Source of the DNA: Conus ventricosus
Lineage: Eukaryota > Mollusca > Gastropoda > Neogastropoda > Conidae
Direction of reading: 5' to 3'
Length of the DNA: 64,000 nt
NCBI GenBank assembly: GCA_018398815.1
Contig: CM031611.1
Span: 45,244,684-45,308,683, forward strand
A program made the position numbers and the translations under genes. The notes beneath the pieces are model-generated. The model searched no databases. It was not told the DNA's origin and worked only from the letters and a program-made list of their open reading frames with translations. Below, piece after piece: positions 13,761 through 25,329 of the stretch (position 1 is its first letter; each line of letters opens with the position of its first letter).

Positions 13761-14440
13761 GTCGTGGGGCTGGTCCTTTCCCAAATCAGCGAGCCTCGGC
13801 TAACGTGGGTTCCATCCAGGCTGCTGGTGATTCAGATCCGTGCACCAGTGTTTCTCTCTGTTGTGGTTCCTCTTGGTCGAACACCATCAGGGATTCGGAA
13901 AGCTTCAAAATCTTGTGGGGATAAGATTTGGTTTCCCCTGAGGCCCGGCAGGGCGCTAGTTTCTGATGTGGTGCGGGGTTGGAGGCTGTTTTACCTCCAC
14001 ACGTCACTTCTGCTTACTTATATCTTTCTCACCCCCTACTTCTGTGGCGAAGTATGGGCCAATCGCCGGTGGAACGCGAACTAATGATTCACCTTCCTCA
14101 TAGGGGAATATGTCACCTTTGCTGACGGAACGCAGTCCAGTCAGTTTGTACTACGGATCTGCCCCGTACTCACAGGCGTGTGTGGGAGTCACACCTCACG
14201 CGCCCAAGCTAGAAGCAGGAACAGGATATTGCGTTAAAGGTCTCCAGCCCGATCTCTGACGAGGTTCTGGCAAGGGCCGTCTGATTCCTGTACCATGCTC
14301 CGTTCTTCAGGCCAGGGCTTGGAATGTCAAAACGCCTGCCGAAAATGGTTAGGGTGTCATGATCAGTATGAACGGACACGCAACGGTGAGACTTCAAGTC
14401 CACAAGGGTTCCTCTTTAGGGTTTTCAACCAGGCAGATAG
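13760..14440 (+). pseudogene. Protease region of LTR element (degenerate)
   Basis: This lies between the zinc knuckle and the integrase and contains a segment reading EYVTFADGTQSSQF in one frame near 14105, like the flap-side part of gypsy aspartic proteases. I cannot see an intact catalytic Asp-Thr/Ser-Gly. Several frameshifts are present. The assignment is by position and one weak motif. Confidence 0.45.
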
Positions 14441-14449
14441 TGTGCGCCA

Positions 14450-15560
14450 AGAAGCCTTGTGGTTCCCCAAAGCCTGAAGAGAGTTGTTCTTCCGGCTGGC
14501 CCACGATTCCCCCATGGCAGCGTTCAATGGATCCAAAGCGGAACTCTAGAGCTGAGTAAGACTGGACTTCTTTCTGGCCAGGGATATGATCTCGCAGGTT
14601 AGGCAGTACTGCCGCAAGTTGCGATGTCTGACAACGGCAAACGACTAAGGGTCGCTGGAAGCGTGTTCACCTAGGGTCAGTGCCTCTAGTTGGGGAGCCA
14701 TTCAGCAAGGTCGGTTGTCGACCTGGTGGGGACCATTAAGAAAATTTCCGATCGCGGTCCACCGATACTTCTTGGTTAGTGGTTGGACTAAGCGATCCGG
14801 TACCCCAGAGGCCTGTCCGATAGGATATCGAAGACCCTACGTAGCTGAAGCTCCTCTGGCGTTATGGACGCGCACTCGGCGTTGCCCCAAGAAGATCCTT
14901 TCGGACCAGGGGGACCCAGTTTCTTGTCACGAAGTCATGCAGGAGGGTATAAAACTATGCTCAATATTCACAAGGAAACAACGTCACCCTATCACACGCG
15001 GGCAATGGCATTGTCGCGTGCGTTTCAACGGGACGTTGAAAGAGATGTTGCGTCGACTTTGTCAGAGCAACCTGGGAGTGGGATCGCGTCCTTCCTGCTG
15101 TTGCTGTTCGCCTACAGGGAGGTTCCACAGGTAAGCATGCGGTGTTCAACATTTGAACTCCTGTATGGCTCGAACAGTGCGAGGACACCCAACAACACTG
15201 TAGCCAGATGTGGACCACGATGATGTGGAAACATTCTGCAAGGAGGATGAGTCGATATGTGTCGATCTACGGCAACCGCATACGCTGACAATTGCACCTG
15301 CTGGCCTCAGACAAACTTGACAGTCGGAAAGAAACAAAATCACAAGGATTTGTTATGACCGACCAGTGTTGAACGGTGGTTTGAGCAAGGTGATGAGGTG
15401 CTTGATTATCCTTCCCAAAAGGCAAAGAAAGAACAAGAAAATTGAAGTTGCTTGGCAGGGTCCGTATGGTCAGACAGTAGGAGTGGGTTGACTGGGCTAC
15501 CGGATTCGTAGTGCGTGGGACAGGAACGCCTGTATCCGCCAACCTACTGAAGGCACTCGT
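14450..15560 (+). pseudogene. Integrase of LTR element, upstream of RT
   Basis: The pieces appear in normal integrase order but in shifting frames. They are a LAHDSPMA segment and a Cys-containing stretch of the zinc-binding HHCC domain (14480-14650), a VVDLVG core with the first catalytic Asp near 14720, an ILSDQG core with the second Asp near 14904, and RFNGTLKEMLRRLC followed by FAYREVP and FELLYGS (15025-15175). A WQGPYG motif of the GPY/F domain is near 15455. The catalytic Glu just before RFNG is not readable because of a local mutation. The domain lies upstream of reverse transcriptase, the reverse of the usual Ty3/gypsy order. Confidence 0.85.
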
Positions 15561-15719
15561 TACGTGCGAAGGGAATCAAGGGCAGGCAGGTTATCCCCTG
15601 GCGTTGTGGAGTGGAGAGTGGCGATGGATGCACGACGTGTCGGTGGCTCCAGGACATCCCCCACGTTCCTCTAGTCGAGGAAGAGTAGTGGCAGGATGTT
15701 TGCTTGGTTCTAACCTCTC

Positions 15720-16560
15720 ATCAGACAGACTGACCAACTGCACGGCTTGTGCCAGGAGTTCCAGGACTTGCTCAAAGATCGGCCCCTGCACAGTACCCTT
15801 GGCTAATGTTCAATGGCATTGACCACCGAGACCCAATTAGGGTCAAACAGTACACTCTGCCTCCACCTCTCAGGCGTTCTGTCATCCAGAGGAGAGTTGA
15901 GGCCAGTTGAGGTTGGGGGTCATTGAACGATTTGAGGGTTCTCCCCGTACTCATCCACATCCTCCTGGTAAAGAAGAAAGGATGGCAAAATGAGTTCTGC
16001 GTCAGATTTGCGCGATCGGATGAATATGGTTCTCCGGTTTGATGCTGAACCTATGCCGGGATGTCGACCAAATCTTCGCCTCAGCTGAGTCGGGGCAAAG
16101 ATTTCTCTAAGTTCGATCTCGCCAAAGGGCGATACTGGCACAGTTTCCCACATGCGAGAGAGGACCAACCCAAAAACGGCATTCACGACGCCTTGAAGGA
16201 CAGTTCCAGATGGAACGTGATGCCTTTTGGCCCTCAAAACTGCTGGAGCGCCAATTTTCAGTCGCGGTCATGCGGACAAATGCTTCTCCCTCTCGATACG
16301 CACAGATCTGAACAATTTCATGGACGAACTGTAACTCAGTCAGTAGATGGAGCTCGCACGTTTCGCTCTCCCGTAGTCGTTTCTTCGTTGCGCGAGGTTC
16401 AGATGACGGTCTGTCCCTTCAAAATGTCAAGCTTGGTCAGGACGAGATTTCCTTTAATGGGGCATCATTTGCGGCGGGGTTTGATTGCTCTGAGGAAGAC
16501 AAGGTGACCAAAGTTTGCAGGTGCCAAACCTCTCGGTACCAAAAGGGAATGGCGGGGTCA
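15720..16560 (+). pseudogene. Reverse transcriptase of LTR element (broken)
   Basis: Gypsy-type RT landmarks occur in order. An upstream DQLHGLCQEFQDLL-like linker lies near 15730, then a KKxGWQNEFCVRFA-like segment (15960-16010), FSKFDLAKG (16105) and NVMPFGPQNC (16215). GHHLRRGLIAL is near 16460. The tyrosine-x-Asp-Asp active-site segment expected near 16310 is not intact. Frames change several times. Sequence type, not gene order, puts this in Ty3/gypsy. Confidence 0.85.
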
Positions 16561-17150
16561 TTACTTGGACTTGCGGGATACTACAGCAAGTTCATCCATG
16601 ACTTTGCAAAGGTTTTGCTTGCCCCTCACTGACCTGACGAAGGGGAAGAAGCCAGAACGTCCTGATTTTCGGGTGAGAGTTGCCCAAAAGGCTTTTGACG
16701 CCTTGAATGAAGACGGCCCCTTCAATATCGCCAGTCTTGGATTCACAGATCCTAGTCTCATTTTGTCTGCGGACTGACTGCGTCTGCGGTGGGGATTGGG
16801 GATGTGTTGCTACAAGATCAGGGGAGAAGGCGGACTACAAACAGCATTGCTTATCGCGAGCAAAAGCAAAAACTCACTGAGCCGAGAATAGATAACCACA
16901 CGATTGAACAAGAGTGTTTAGCCCAGTCGCTGAGGCGGCATCAGTGAACGTTTTACCCATACTTGTACGGCCCCGTCGAGTTTGTGCTGTGAGAGCGATC
17001 ATCATCCTCTCCAGTACCTGGACCGGATACCGGCCAGTTCAGTCGTCGACTCATGGGTTGGGCAGTGGAGATGCAGCAGTCTTGCGTTCACTTTCCGTCA
17101 TTTCAAGGCGTTTCCTGTAATACGGATGCTGTCTTTATTAGCGTGAGCTC
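16560..17150 (+). pseudogene. RT connection and RNase H of LTR element
   Basis: The region opens with LLGLAGYYSKFIHDFAKV (16560-16614), the classic gypsy RT-to-RNase H connection, followed by PLTDLTKGKKPERPDF. RNase H pieces follow: a VGIGDVLLQD-like segment (16790), TIEQECL (16903), YLYGP (16960), SDHHPLQYLD (16998) and MGWAVEMQQ (17053). Stops and frame changes interrupt it. No integrase follows, so RNase H ends pol. Confidence 0.82.
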
Positions 17151-17510
17151 CGTAGTCAGCAATTGGAAAATCGCGAGTAAGACGGGACACTTACCCTCAA
17201 CCGGGTTTTTTTCACCTTTTGGTCAATGTTTTAGGTGTAGTGACAGTTTTCACTTCAGTGATTGTTATCGGTAGTGAATCACCAGTGGGTTCGGATTGTT
17301 ACTTTCTGGTTGGAAGGTTCGCTTAGTTGTTTGATAAATGAGCATTATGTATTTTTCGTAGTTGTGATTCACTATCGTGGAATGTTTGTATTGGATTTAT
17401 CGTACTCTGTCGATCACAGAGAGTTAGGGTTCGGTCCCATTGTTTTGAATGTGCACATGCGTCAGGTTAAAAGGAGGCACTGTATCTCAGAGAAGAAACC
17501 GATGCTTTTA
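17150..17510 (+). other. Internal 3' region of LTR element
   Basis: About 360 bases lie between the end of RNase H and the polypurine tract. A 122-residue open frame crosses it into the LTR, but I see no integrase, envelope or other family motif, so I treat it as 3' untranslated sequence. Confidence 0.5.
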
Positions 17511-17520
17511 GAGGGGGGTT
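17508..17520 (+). promoter_or_regulatory. Polypurine tract
   Basis: TTAGAGGGGGGTT lies directly before the 3' LTR start. This is the expected place and composition for priming of plus-strand DNA synthesis. Confidence 0.75.
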
Positions 17521-19357
17521 TGTCACGAGTTTGTCACGAGGCCTACGACGTTTTTGACCACTCTAGGGTGGCACGCGAAGTATTCATTTGTTTATTGCTC
17601 TGTTGCTGTTGTCGTGATCCCGTCCTCTAATGTGGCTTGTGGTGCGGTTTGCACCGTGTGGTAGTTCAGCTAAACTTAGGTTTGATTTCTCCTCTCTCTC
17701 CATCTTTATTCACTGCCACGTGATATTCATCCTGTAGGTTACAAGGGTGGCTGTGGTAACTTTTTCTCTCGATACTTGCTGTCGTTCAGCGCATCTCGCC
17801 TGTCTTTTTACCTGTCGGCACGTGCTTCATTTCTTTTAGTTTGAAGTAAGCGCACTCTGTTGAAGCAGCATGGCATGTTTGGCAGCCAATCGATGAGGAG
17901 GTTAGAGTTTCTCTCATGCGGAAGATGTCTCTGGGAGAGAGCTGCTCCAGGTCTTGGTTCTTCACAATCAACGAGGGTACAGTCGGTTTCTTCAATTCCT
18001 ACTGTCGGGCATGTCAGGTGGAGGGACTTCACTGCTTCCTTTTTCCGCACCTGTGCCTCTGTCCTATCGACTGGACAGAGGGCAGAGAAGTGTCGTTTGA
18101 CCCGCATCCTTTCCTGGGTCACCAAGGGTAGCATGGTATGCATCGGTTTAGTGGTTTTGTTTTGTTTCTGGTTTGTTGTTTATTAGACGAGTGTTGTATA
18201 CTATTTTGAGCATTTTCTTTTGTTTTCGAAAATTGTAAGGGAGAAACATTGTCGTGACGACCCTGTTCTCTGCGTTTTAATCAATCTTTAACCTCAGGCC
18301 ATTCTAAATTATTTCCAAAATTCTTTCCCTCACTGTTTATGCATCGGGTGACCTGCGGGATTTGTGTTGGGATGGGATAGGTGAACCTGGTGCACGTCTG
18401 TGTAGGAATTGCCCTTGGCCTGCGTTCGTCCCCCCCTGCACATTCGCCGGACTCGTATCCTTACGTGCCACCGCGCTGTTTGTGTGTGCATGGAGAACGT
18501 GGGTTTATGGTCGAGTAGCTGTGCGGTACGATATGAATTTGGGTTTGGATGCCGTGGTTGGAGATTTGTGTTATTTTGAAATGTGGCTATAATAATGATG
18601 ACCAATTCTAGACTTGAATTATTATTTGCAAATGTCTGGTGGCAGGTTTATAAGGAATGGTCGCCTGTGTTGGTTATTCCTAAGAAACGGCAATTGTTAA
18701 AAGTGACGTGGATGAGAAAGAGTGAGTTAATTCATATTTGTTTTATAACCCTGTTGATTTATTGCAAGTCTTTTACCTGCATGTGTGAGAAGACCCTTAG
18801 TGAACGTTTCCTGATTCGATCTGGGTTTACTGTGTTATGCTCAGGTCTGTGTTGAGCTCGGGATTATTGGTTGCATTTAGTAGTCTTCCCCATCGCCCCA
18901 TAATGCGAGTGGGCTGTTAAGATTTTGACAGCATGGGTCAGACTGCCTAACTGACGGCGGGGGTTTCCAGTAACCTTCCTCCGTCCTTCTTCCTTTCCAC
19001 TCCCTTATTCTCTCTCCCAGATACGCTTTTCACCCCCCCCCTTCAGGGCCGAGGCTTCACACGGAGTATGGAACTGGATGGTCTCGCCACGTGCTGGTTG
19101 AGGCCACGCTGTGGCTGGGACCCATCGGACTGGATGGTTGCACGAGTGGTTGAGGCCGCTGTGGCTGGGACCACGGACCTGGATGGTGCTGCCACGTGCT
19201 GGTTGAGGCCACGCTCTTGGCTGGGACCGCGGGACTGGATGGTGCACGCGATTGGTCGTGGCCACGCTTGGTCGGACCGCGCGACTGGTTAGAGGAGGCC
19301 GCCGTATTGACTGGACGGCCATGACCCCCTTCCAGGACCGCCTGTAACAGCGCTACG

Positions 19358-19398
<41 letters not shown>

Positions 19399-19404
19399 AC
19401 CCCC

Positions 19405-19447
<43 letters not shown>

Positions 19448-20002
19448 ACCACTGGGACGGCGCTCTTCACTGACCTGATTGACGTGTGTCGAGGGGTGGT
19501 CGGCTTGTGGAGCGAATCACTTAAAGAACCGACCCGGGTTCGGAGGCATAGTGCAGACAGGGTGCTCACAGTAGACGCTTGCGGAGGGCAGCGGGTGTTG
19601 TGGAGGCACTCCAGGGTGGTTGGGAAGGGATGGTAGGCGGATATGTTTCTTTATAATGTGCTATATGTAATATGTGCTGGAAGATGTAATTATTGATTTT
19701 GTACGTAGTTATGGTGAACAGTTTATTTATAATCGTGGCATGTTGTGTGTGTTTGGAGTGCTTGATTGTGATTGGTGTCATGTTTGTGTGCGTTGGAATG
19801 CTTGATTGTGATTGTGAATGTTGTGGTGTTGGAAGGCTTATTTTATGACTGTGCTGTGATGGTGTGATAAATGGGGTGTTGTATCGTAATCTTTCTCGTT
19901 TGTGGGCTCCTTGCGAGCGCGTGCGAGGTCAGCCATTCCCTTCACGCCCATCTAGGACCGATAATGTCAGGGCAGACCTCCAGGGGGGTCGGTCGTGGAC
20001 AA
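17521..20002 (+). mobile_element. 3' long terminal repeat of Ty3/gypsy-type element
   Basis: It starts TGTCACGAGTTTGTCACGAG like the 5' copy and ends GGTCGTGGACAA. At about 2.48 kb it is longer than the 5' copy, mainly because the C-rich tract at 19360-19447 is expanded. It is followed by the second ACTGC target duplication. Confidence 0.88.
19360..19447. repeat. Expanded C-rich tract in 3' LTR
   Basis: Close to 90 bases are almost all C, with three isolated A. It corresponds to the tract of about 30 C in the 5' LTR. The minus-strand poly-Gly frame across it is an artefact. Confidence 0.9.
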
Positions 20003-20007
20003 ACTGC
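20003..20007. repeat. Target-site duplication, right copy (ACTGC)
   Basis: This is identical to the five bases preceding the 5' LTR, which supports a single insertion event that kept both ends of the element. Confidence 0.75.
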
Positions 20008-20918
20008 ATTCATTGGCGGATTTAAATAGGTCAGCATACAAGAGCATGTTTCAGCTTTTCTTCAGTCTTTTTTTTTTTTTTTTTTTATTACGAGTGTTTT
20101 TAAATCAATTAGAATCGAAGTAGTTTTTATGAGGCTTTCTTACAAGTGTTGTCTTTCCAACATCATTGCTTTAAAAAAATACGAAAAAAAACAACGCATT
20201 AACGATGCGCTTAGAAAGGCATTCTCTCCTGAGTAGCATTGGTGTATCAAGCTAAGACGATTGGTTGAGTACTCGAAAGCGAAGCACAATCAAAGCGAAA
20301 GGTATCAAATGCAATCATTCACTACCGTAAACGATTCTCAACAATGGCGGATCGAAGCCAAGGTCTGACCAATGACGAGTTGAATGGCTAATAGTTCTTT
20401 GATTGCAAGACGCCACTTGGTAAGGATTCCGCATATAATAACAAACCAGAACATTATTTGAAACGATTGGATTGTCGTATTTCGCTTAATACAGTGCCAG
20501 TTGCTGAGTTATTTTGTTCGTAATCAGCTAGTGTTAGTCATAGATTAACGGTCGGAATCGGCCTACACCATTGCGCCGTTACGAGCGATCGTATTTTTGA
20601 CAGAGACAAAATGATGAAAATAGATATCAGTAATGGGGCTTTATTATGTCGATTCCCGTTATTTCTGACGGGTTACTGATTCCATTTATCACGGATTACA
20701 CTGAAAATCGTTGTTAAAAAAGCATTAATAAAAATTTCATGAACAGTAAACACGATATTATGGTGATTACAGAGAAGCTAAGAATAGCATGGAGGTGTGG
20801 ATGCTTTCTGAAATGGAAAAAAATACGACACCATTTAAGCCGCATCGTTGTTTTATAGCCGCAGGGTTTAATGAGCTGGGGAATAAAGTCGAGGATTATA
20901 GTCCGAACTTTACGGAAT

Positions 20919-21920
20919 GTACTTATCAGCCTGTATCCATGTCAGGGGTAACATTCACATTCAACTCCAATGGGTCATTTGAGAAGCTTTGAATGTTATG
21001 AGGTGATGTTTAGTGAGCATCCTGACATCTGAAAGTGGCTAAGATAAGAGTACTTAGTTTCAATGCTTACAAAATTTTTTTCAGTTTGTCTGGGAGTGTG
21101 AAATGGCAGACAGTTGTTTGCTTGGTTATTTACAAACTTGTGGACATGGTAGACAGCAAAATGCTGCCTGAAATGTTAACACCACCATGGTAAACAGTGT
21201 TGACGTACAGTAGTGTTTGCAATACTATCATAACTTCATGGCGTGTGGCAAAAACCAAGTTGAGGAATAAGCTTCCATGCAAACAGGTCATTTGGTTTTT
21301 TGGAATGCAGAAAAATTACCACAATGGTCTAATCATATACATACAAAACACAACAAAGACAGCACGTCCATTATTACATCCACTACTAGGTTTTTATGCA
21401 AATTGGCTGCTAAACGGTCAAACAGGATTTTATTTTGCAATCATTTAAAACAGTGTACCGGTTTCATATGCTCTTCTAGTGCTTCTTATGAATTAATCCG
21501 TAGTTACATTCATACTATGTGCAAAACAAAATCTTGTTTCTTCGAAGTTCAACCTTTGTTTTTCTATCAAGTCTCTTTTATTGATATCTTCAAATATGTG
21601 TGTCAAATTATGCATATAAGCCGAAATTAGTCAGCTTTCTGACAGTCACAGTTTCTCAAATCATCTGCAAATGTTATGGTAGTGGACACTGAAATGTACC
21701 CTTCAAACAGAAGAAAAAACGAGCGGATACTGTCAGAGCTTTTTTGTGGATCAATCTACCTCAATCTGTCAAACACTGCACAAACTTTAAAGGCTGGGGA
21801 GTGCCACAAACATTCACACTGTACTGAATCTGACCAAATCACAATCTACACTGTTAAATCCGAACCTTTCGTAACATTTTTATGATGAAAATATATGACA
21901 TTTATCATCTCAGTAATTGT

Positions 21921-21973
<53 letters not shown>

Positions 21974-22494
21974 TAGTTGTTGCATTGTGCTCGGTGGTAT
22001 GATGATGTGACAATGCATACACGTGGAACACTGTGAGCAGACTATGTACCTGTTGCTTGCGTGAGGGATGATGAATGTGCATAAGGTTGGTGTGTGTGTC
22101 GTGGGTGTGTGTGTGTGTAGCATGTGAGTGAAGGTGCGCACAGCATGAAAAGCCAACACCAAGAGCATGATCATCAGTACAGTAACCACTTACATCAACA
22201 AAAAAAAACAAAGAAGAAAATGGACCAAGGAAGCACTACGACCCACAGCCACAGTGCCTGAAACGTTCCACACTGCACTGACCTTCATACACGTCTCACA
22301 GTGACTTCTGCCAGCAGCCTCAGTCAGGTTCTCCGTGCGCTCTCTTTCATAATCCAGGTCCTTCATATGTGGTGGTTCAGATCTGCGCACCACTGGACAG
22401 GGCGTCCGTCCTGTGTCACACACCATACAACACCCTCTAATAAACCTGCAAAGCCATGATACTTGGCAAAAAAAAAGACTTAATCGATCATAAC
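20919..22494. other. No gene recognised
   Basis: Short open frames (for example 21277-21630) have no family signature and no clear splice or start context. The only structured item is a GT microsatellite at 21923-21970 with a second smaller GT patch near 22090-22120. Confidence 0.5.
21923..21970. repeat. (GT)n microsatellite
   Basis: About 24 uninterrupted GT units are followed by a degenerate GT patch 120 bases further on. Confidence 0.95.
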
Positions 22495-23080
22495 TCGGCC
22501 TCTAAAACCTACAATGCTAGTATCTTTCGTTATAACGACAAATGATCAGTAACTCTTCTTTAGAAACCTTACAATGGTCAGTACACTTCCTTTAAACCTA
22601 AAATGATCAGTTACTCTTCCATTACAAACCTATAATGCCTCAGTACCTTCCTTTAAAACATACAATGCTCAGTAATCTCCATCAAAAACTACAATGCTCA
22701 GTAATCTCCTTCAAAACTTACAATGCCTCAGTACTCTTACTTTAAAACTACAATGACTACAGTCTTCTTCTTCAAAACCTACAATGTCAGTACTCTTCAA
22801 TAAAACCTACAATGATCAGTAACTTTCATTAAAACCTAACAATGCCTCAGTACTCTTCATTAAAACCTACAATGCTCAGTACTCTTCCTTTCAAAACCTA
22901 CAATGCTCAGTACTTTCCTCAAAACCTACAATGCTCAGTACTATTCCTTTAAAACCTACAAGGACTGTACAATTCCTTAAACCTAAAATGCTCAGTTGCT
23001 CTTCTTTAAAACCTACATATGACTGTTTTACAATCCTTTAAAAACCTACTATGCTCAGTACTCTTTCTTTAATAAACAGT
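22495..23080. repeat. 27-bp minisatellite related to exon 20 donor flank
   Basis: More than twenty imperfect units read approximately AAACCTACAATGCTCAGTACTC plus a CTT-rich linker. The unit closely resembles the sequence just left of rootletin exon 20 at 28695-28730 (AAAGCTGCAACGCTCAGTACTCAC), which on the gene strand is the start of the intron. Units vary by many one-base gaps. Confidence 0.88.
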
Positions 23081-24064
23081 GCTTAAAACAGCGAGGAGGA
23101 AAAAAACCACTGAAGCTAGGGGGTCCGGGGGCACGCTCCCCCCGTTGAAACATTTTTTATATAACCGAGTGTAATATATGCCCATTTCGCGCTTTCTGGA
23201 CATTAATTTTCAAGAGTTAATTTAGTGCATAAAAACTGCTGTAAACACATAAATTATTACAGGAAAGGTTATATTAGTGGAACAAGGGGAAGAGATGGGG
23301 GTTCAATTAAACACAAATTAAAATAACACTCCCCTTTAACTTGAGTGTTTTACAGGTGTTCACAACTATAGTCTTTGGGATGCAAAATCTCCACTTTCTG
23401 GGGTTGCTCAATAAGTTTCACTTGTTCAGGTTTAAATGAATCCCACAATACAAGTTTGAAGTTGGTGCACACAAAGTCAGATACTGCATCAAACACTTTA
23501 AAGTTCAGTCTGCATATATAACAGAGATCAACTTGTGGAAATCAGCAAATTTGAAGTCACAAATATCCAAATTTTGATAAATGGAGAAACTTGTGGAATC
23601 AGCAAACACACACCACACACACACACACACACAGCACACAAACCACACAAACACACAGCTTTGTCATTTGGGGTCAGATACGTTTGGCGTGGTGGAAGGG
23701 CATTAAAGAAAATAGCAAGGAACTCTGTTTCTTCTCTGCTGCTTGCATCATGTCATGCACTGTCTCTTGCCATCCACCTTCTTGCTTACTTGAATTTCAA
23801 CCCTATCTTTGTCTGCTGTTTCTTGCTTTATCCTGTCTGGCTTTCACACTCTACTATTTTTTATTTCATTTAAATCACCTCTTGATGAACAACTTGACTT
23901 TTGATTAGTTTGAAACACTCTCTTTTTCAATGCTGCTCCCGCCTGGCTTGCACTTCCACATTTCTATATCACCCTCTTTTTTCCCCACAGGATTGCAATG
24001 TTCTATCCTGGCCGTTTTATGATGCTAAAGTACTGTCTTCAGTGGACCTTTCTTGTAGTTCCAC

Positions 24065-24445
24065 TCAGCGCCTTGACGTTTGACACGTGCTTCGGACTGA
24101 GTACGAAATGTGATCCTCAAGAGCTTTATTCCCGCGGTGGGGACCACCATAACCACTTCCCTTAAGCACAGTTTGCACCAAGCTAAACTGGTGCAATAAC
24201 TTTGAGAAAGGAAAATCTCCAATGACATTCTTCGTCAACTTTTGAAGAGGTTTCCACTCCTTTATCCACTTGTTTTTAATTGCAGAATTCGTCAAAAGAT
24301 CGACCAGCATGAACAATGTCTGCTGCGTCTGCCCTTTTTGTTTTTTACGGAAGTCCGACTGTGAAAACTTCTTCCAAGAATAATAGGGGCCATAAATAAA
24401 TTGCGCGAAGTTGCTATGAACGCTTGCAAGCCGATCACGGATCAC
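24065..24445 (-). pseudogene. Zinc-finger-like transposon ORF remnant, copy A
   Basis: The minus-strand frame reads IRDRLASVHSN, then a basic middle, then NKALEDHI followed by a diverged tail. In the paired copy the frame includes WCKLCLREV. Together Cys-x2-Cys and the downstream His residues recall a BED or C2H2 zinc finger as found near the N-terminus of some DNA transposases. It is disrupted, lies inside an intron, and no transposase core follows. Confidence 0.4.
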
Positions 24446-24457
24446 CTTGCTCCTGTC

Positions 24458-24460
<3 letters not shown>

Positions 24461-24497
<37 letters not shown>
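24461..24497. repeat. Poly-T tract, copy A
   Basis: About 37 T occur here. The matching tract in copy B is at 27892-27929. On the minus strand it is a poly-A run immediately before the zinc-finger-like remnant. Confidence 0.9.
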
Positions 24498-24501
<4 letters not shown>

Positions 24502-24540
24502 CCTAATGAGCGGATTAAGCCCAGGACGCGGAACGTTTTA

Positions 24541-24800
24541 AGCCCTGTTAAAAACCTACATTGACTACGATTTCTTAAAATCCTACATTGCTCGGTTTGC
24601 TCTTCCTCAAGCACTATATGATCAGTACTCACATTCAAAAAACCCTACAATCCAGAGTGCTCTTCCTTTAAACCCAATGATGATCAGTATTTATTCTTTA
24701 AAAAACTACAATTGCTCCCCCAATGTTATCATCCTCTAAAAAAAACCTACAACGCTCTGTACTCTTTCTTTAAAACCTTAAACGATCAGTTAGTTACAAA
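24541..24800. repeat. 27-bp minisatellite, short array in copy A
   Basis: About eight diverged units are of the same family as 22495-23080, containing ACAATG and CAGT(A)CTC cores. The array is duplicated as part of the 3.4-kb segment. Confidence 0.8.
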
Positions 24801-25004
24801 GTGAGGTGACAGTAGAGGAAGTTGGAAACAAATTTCAAAGGAATTAAGCAAACCTGCCAGTTCACATGTTACAAAAACAAATATACAACACAAAAACTTA
24901 CACTTTCTGCATCTTTAGGTCTTCTTTTCAAGCACGAATAAACAACACTTTCAGGAAGAAAAAAGAAAAAAATATGAAAAAAAAAAAAAACAACAACAAC
25001 AACA

Positions 25005-25180
25005 CTTTCAAGGACAATGAAAACAAAGAACCGCAAAGCATATTTCTCAAATTCAGCGCAAGGATGGAAGTTCCTTCTGGAAACTGGCACAAGATGGGCA
25101 CTCAACGGCCCATCTTGCGTTAAATGTGAGAAGATAGATAGCTACTGCTCGTTCTTCATTTTATTGTCCTGAAAGTTGTT
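25005..25180. repeat. Hairpin (inverted-repeat) element, copy A
   Basis: The segment begins with a CAACACTTTCAAGGACAATGAAAAC stretch and ends with the approximate inverse (GTTCTTCATTTTATTGTCCTGAAAGTTGTT). An inner palindrome is built from AAGATGGGC and its inverse. It matches the cleaner copy at 28397-28600. Confidence 0.75.
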
Positions 25181-25329
25181 AAACTTATAGAAGATGACAT
25201 AGGTCAATATATTTGTGTTTTGTGTGTAATTTGTTTTCATGTTAACTGGCCAGATTTGCTTTCATTCCTTTTAAAATGTCTAAACTGCTCATGGTAAACC
25301 TTTTAAAAGCTGCAACGCTCAGTACTCAC

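Larger units (their letters stand above)
8881..20918. mobile_element. DNA-transposon-like repeat, split by an LTR element
   Basis: The left edge begins TACCGTAAAGTTCGG and carries ATAAGCCGCACC and TTATAAGCCGCAG segments. The right edge near 20840-20918 carries TTAAGCCGCA, TATAGCCGCAGGG and then CCGAACTTTACGGA, the inverse of the left edge. This looks like a terminal-inverted-repeat element whose halves were pushed apart by the retrotransposon at 9088-20002. The right part (20008-20800) contains no intact transposase that I recognise, so it is probably non-autonomous or decayed. I do not assign a superfamily. Confidence 0.5.

Noticed and set aside
17262..17630. Envelope-like frame after RNase H
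   Set aside because: It runs into the LTR, has no signal peptide plus transmembrane pattern that I would trust, and no known motif.
19057..19569. 170-residue poly-Gly frame
   Set aside because: It is caused by the C tract in the 3' LTR read on the minus strand.
20789..20992. 67-residue plus-strand frame as a gene
   Set aside because: It overlaps the right end of the inverted-repeat element and has no family motif or splice support.
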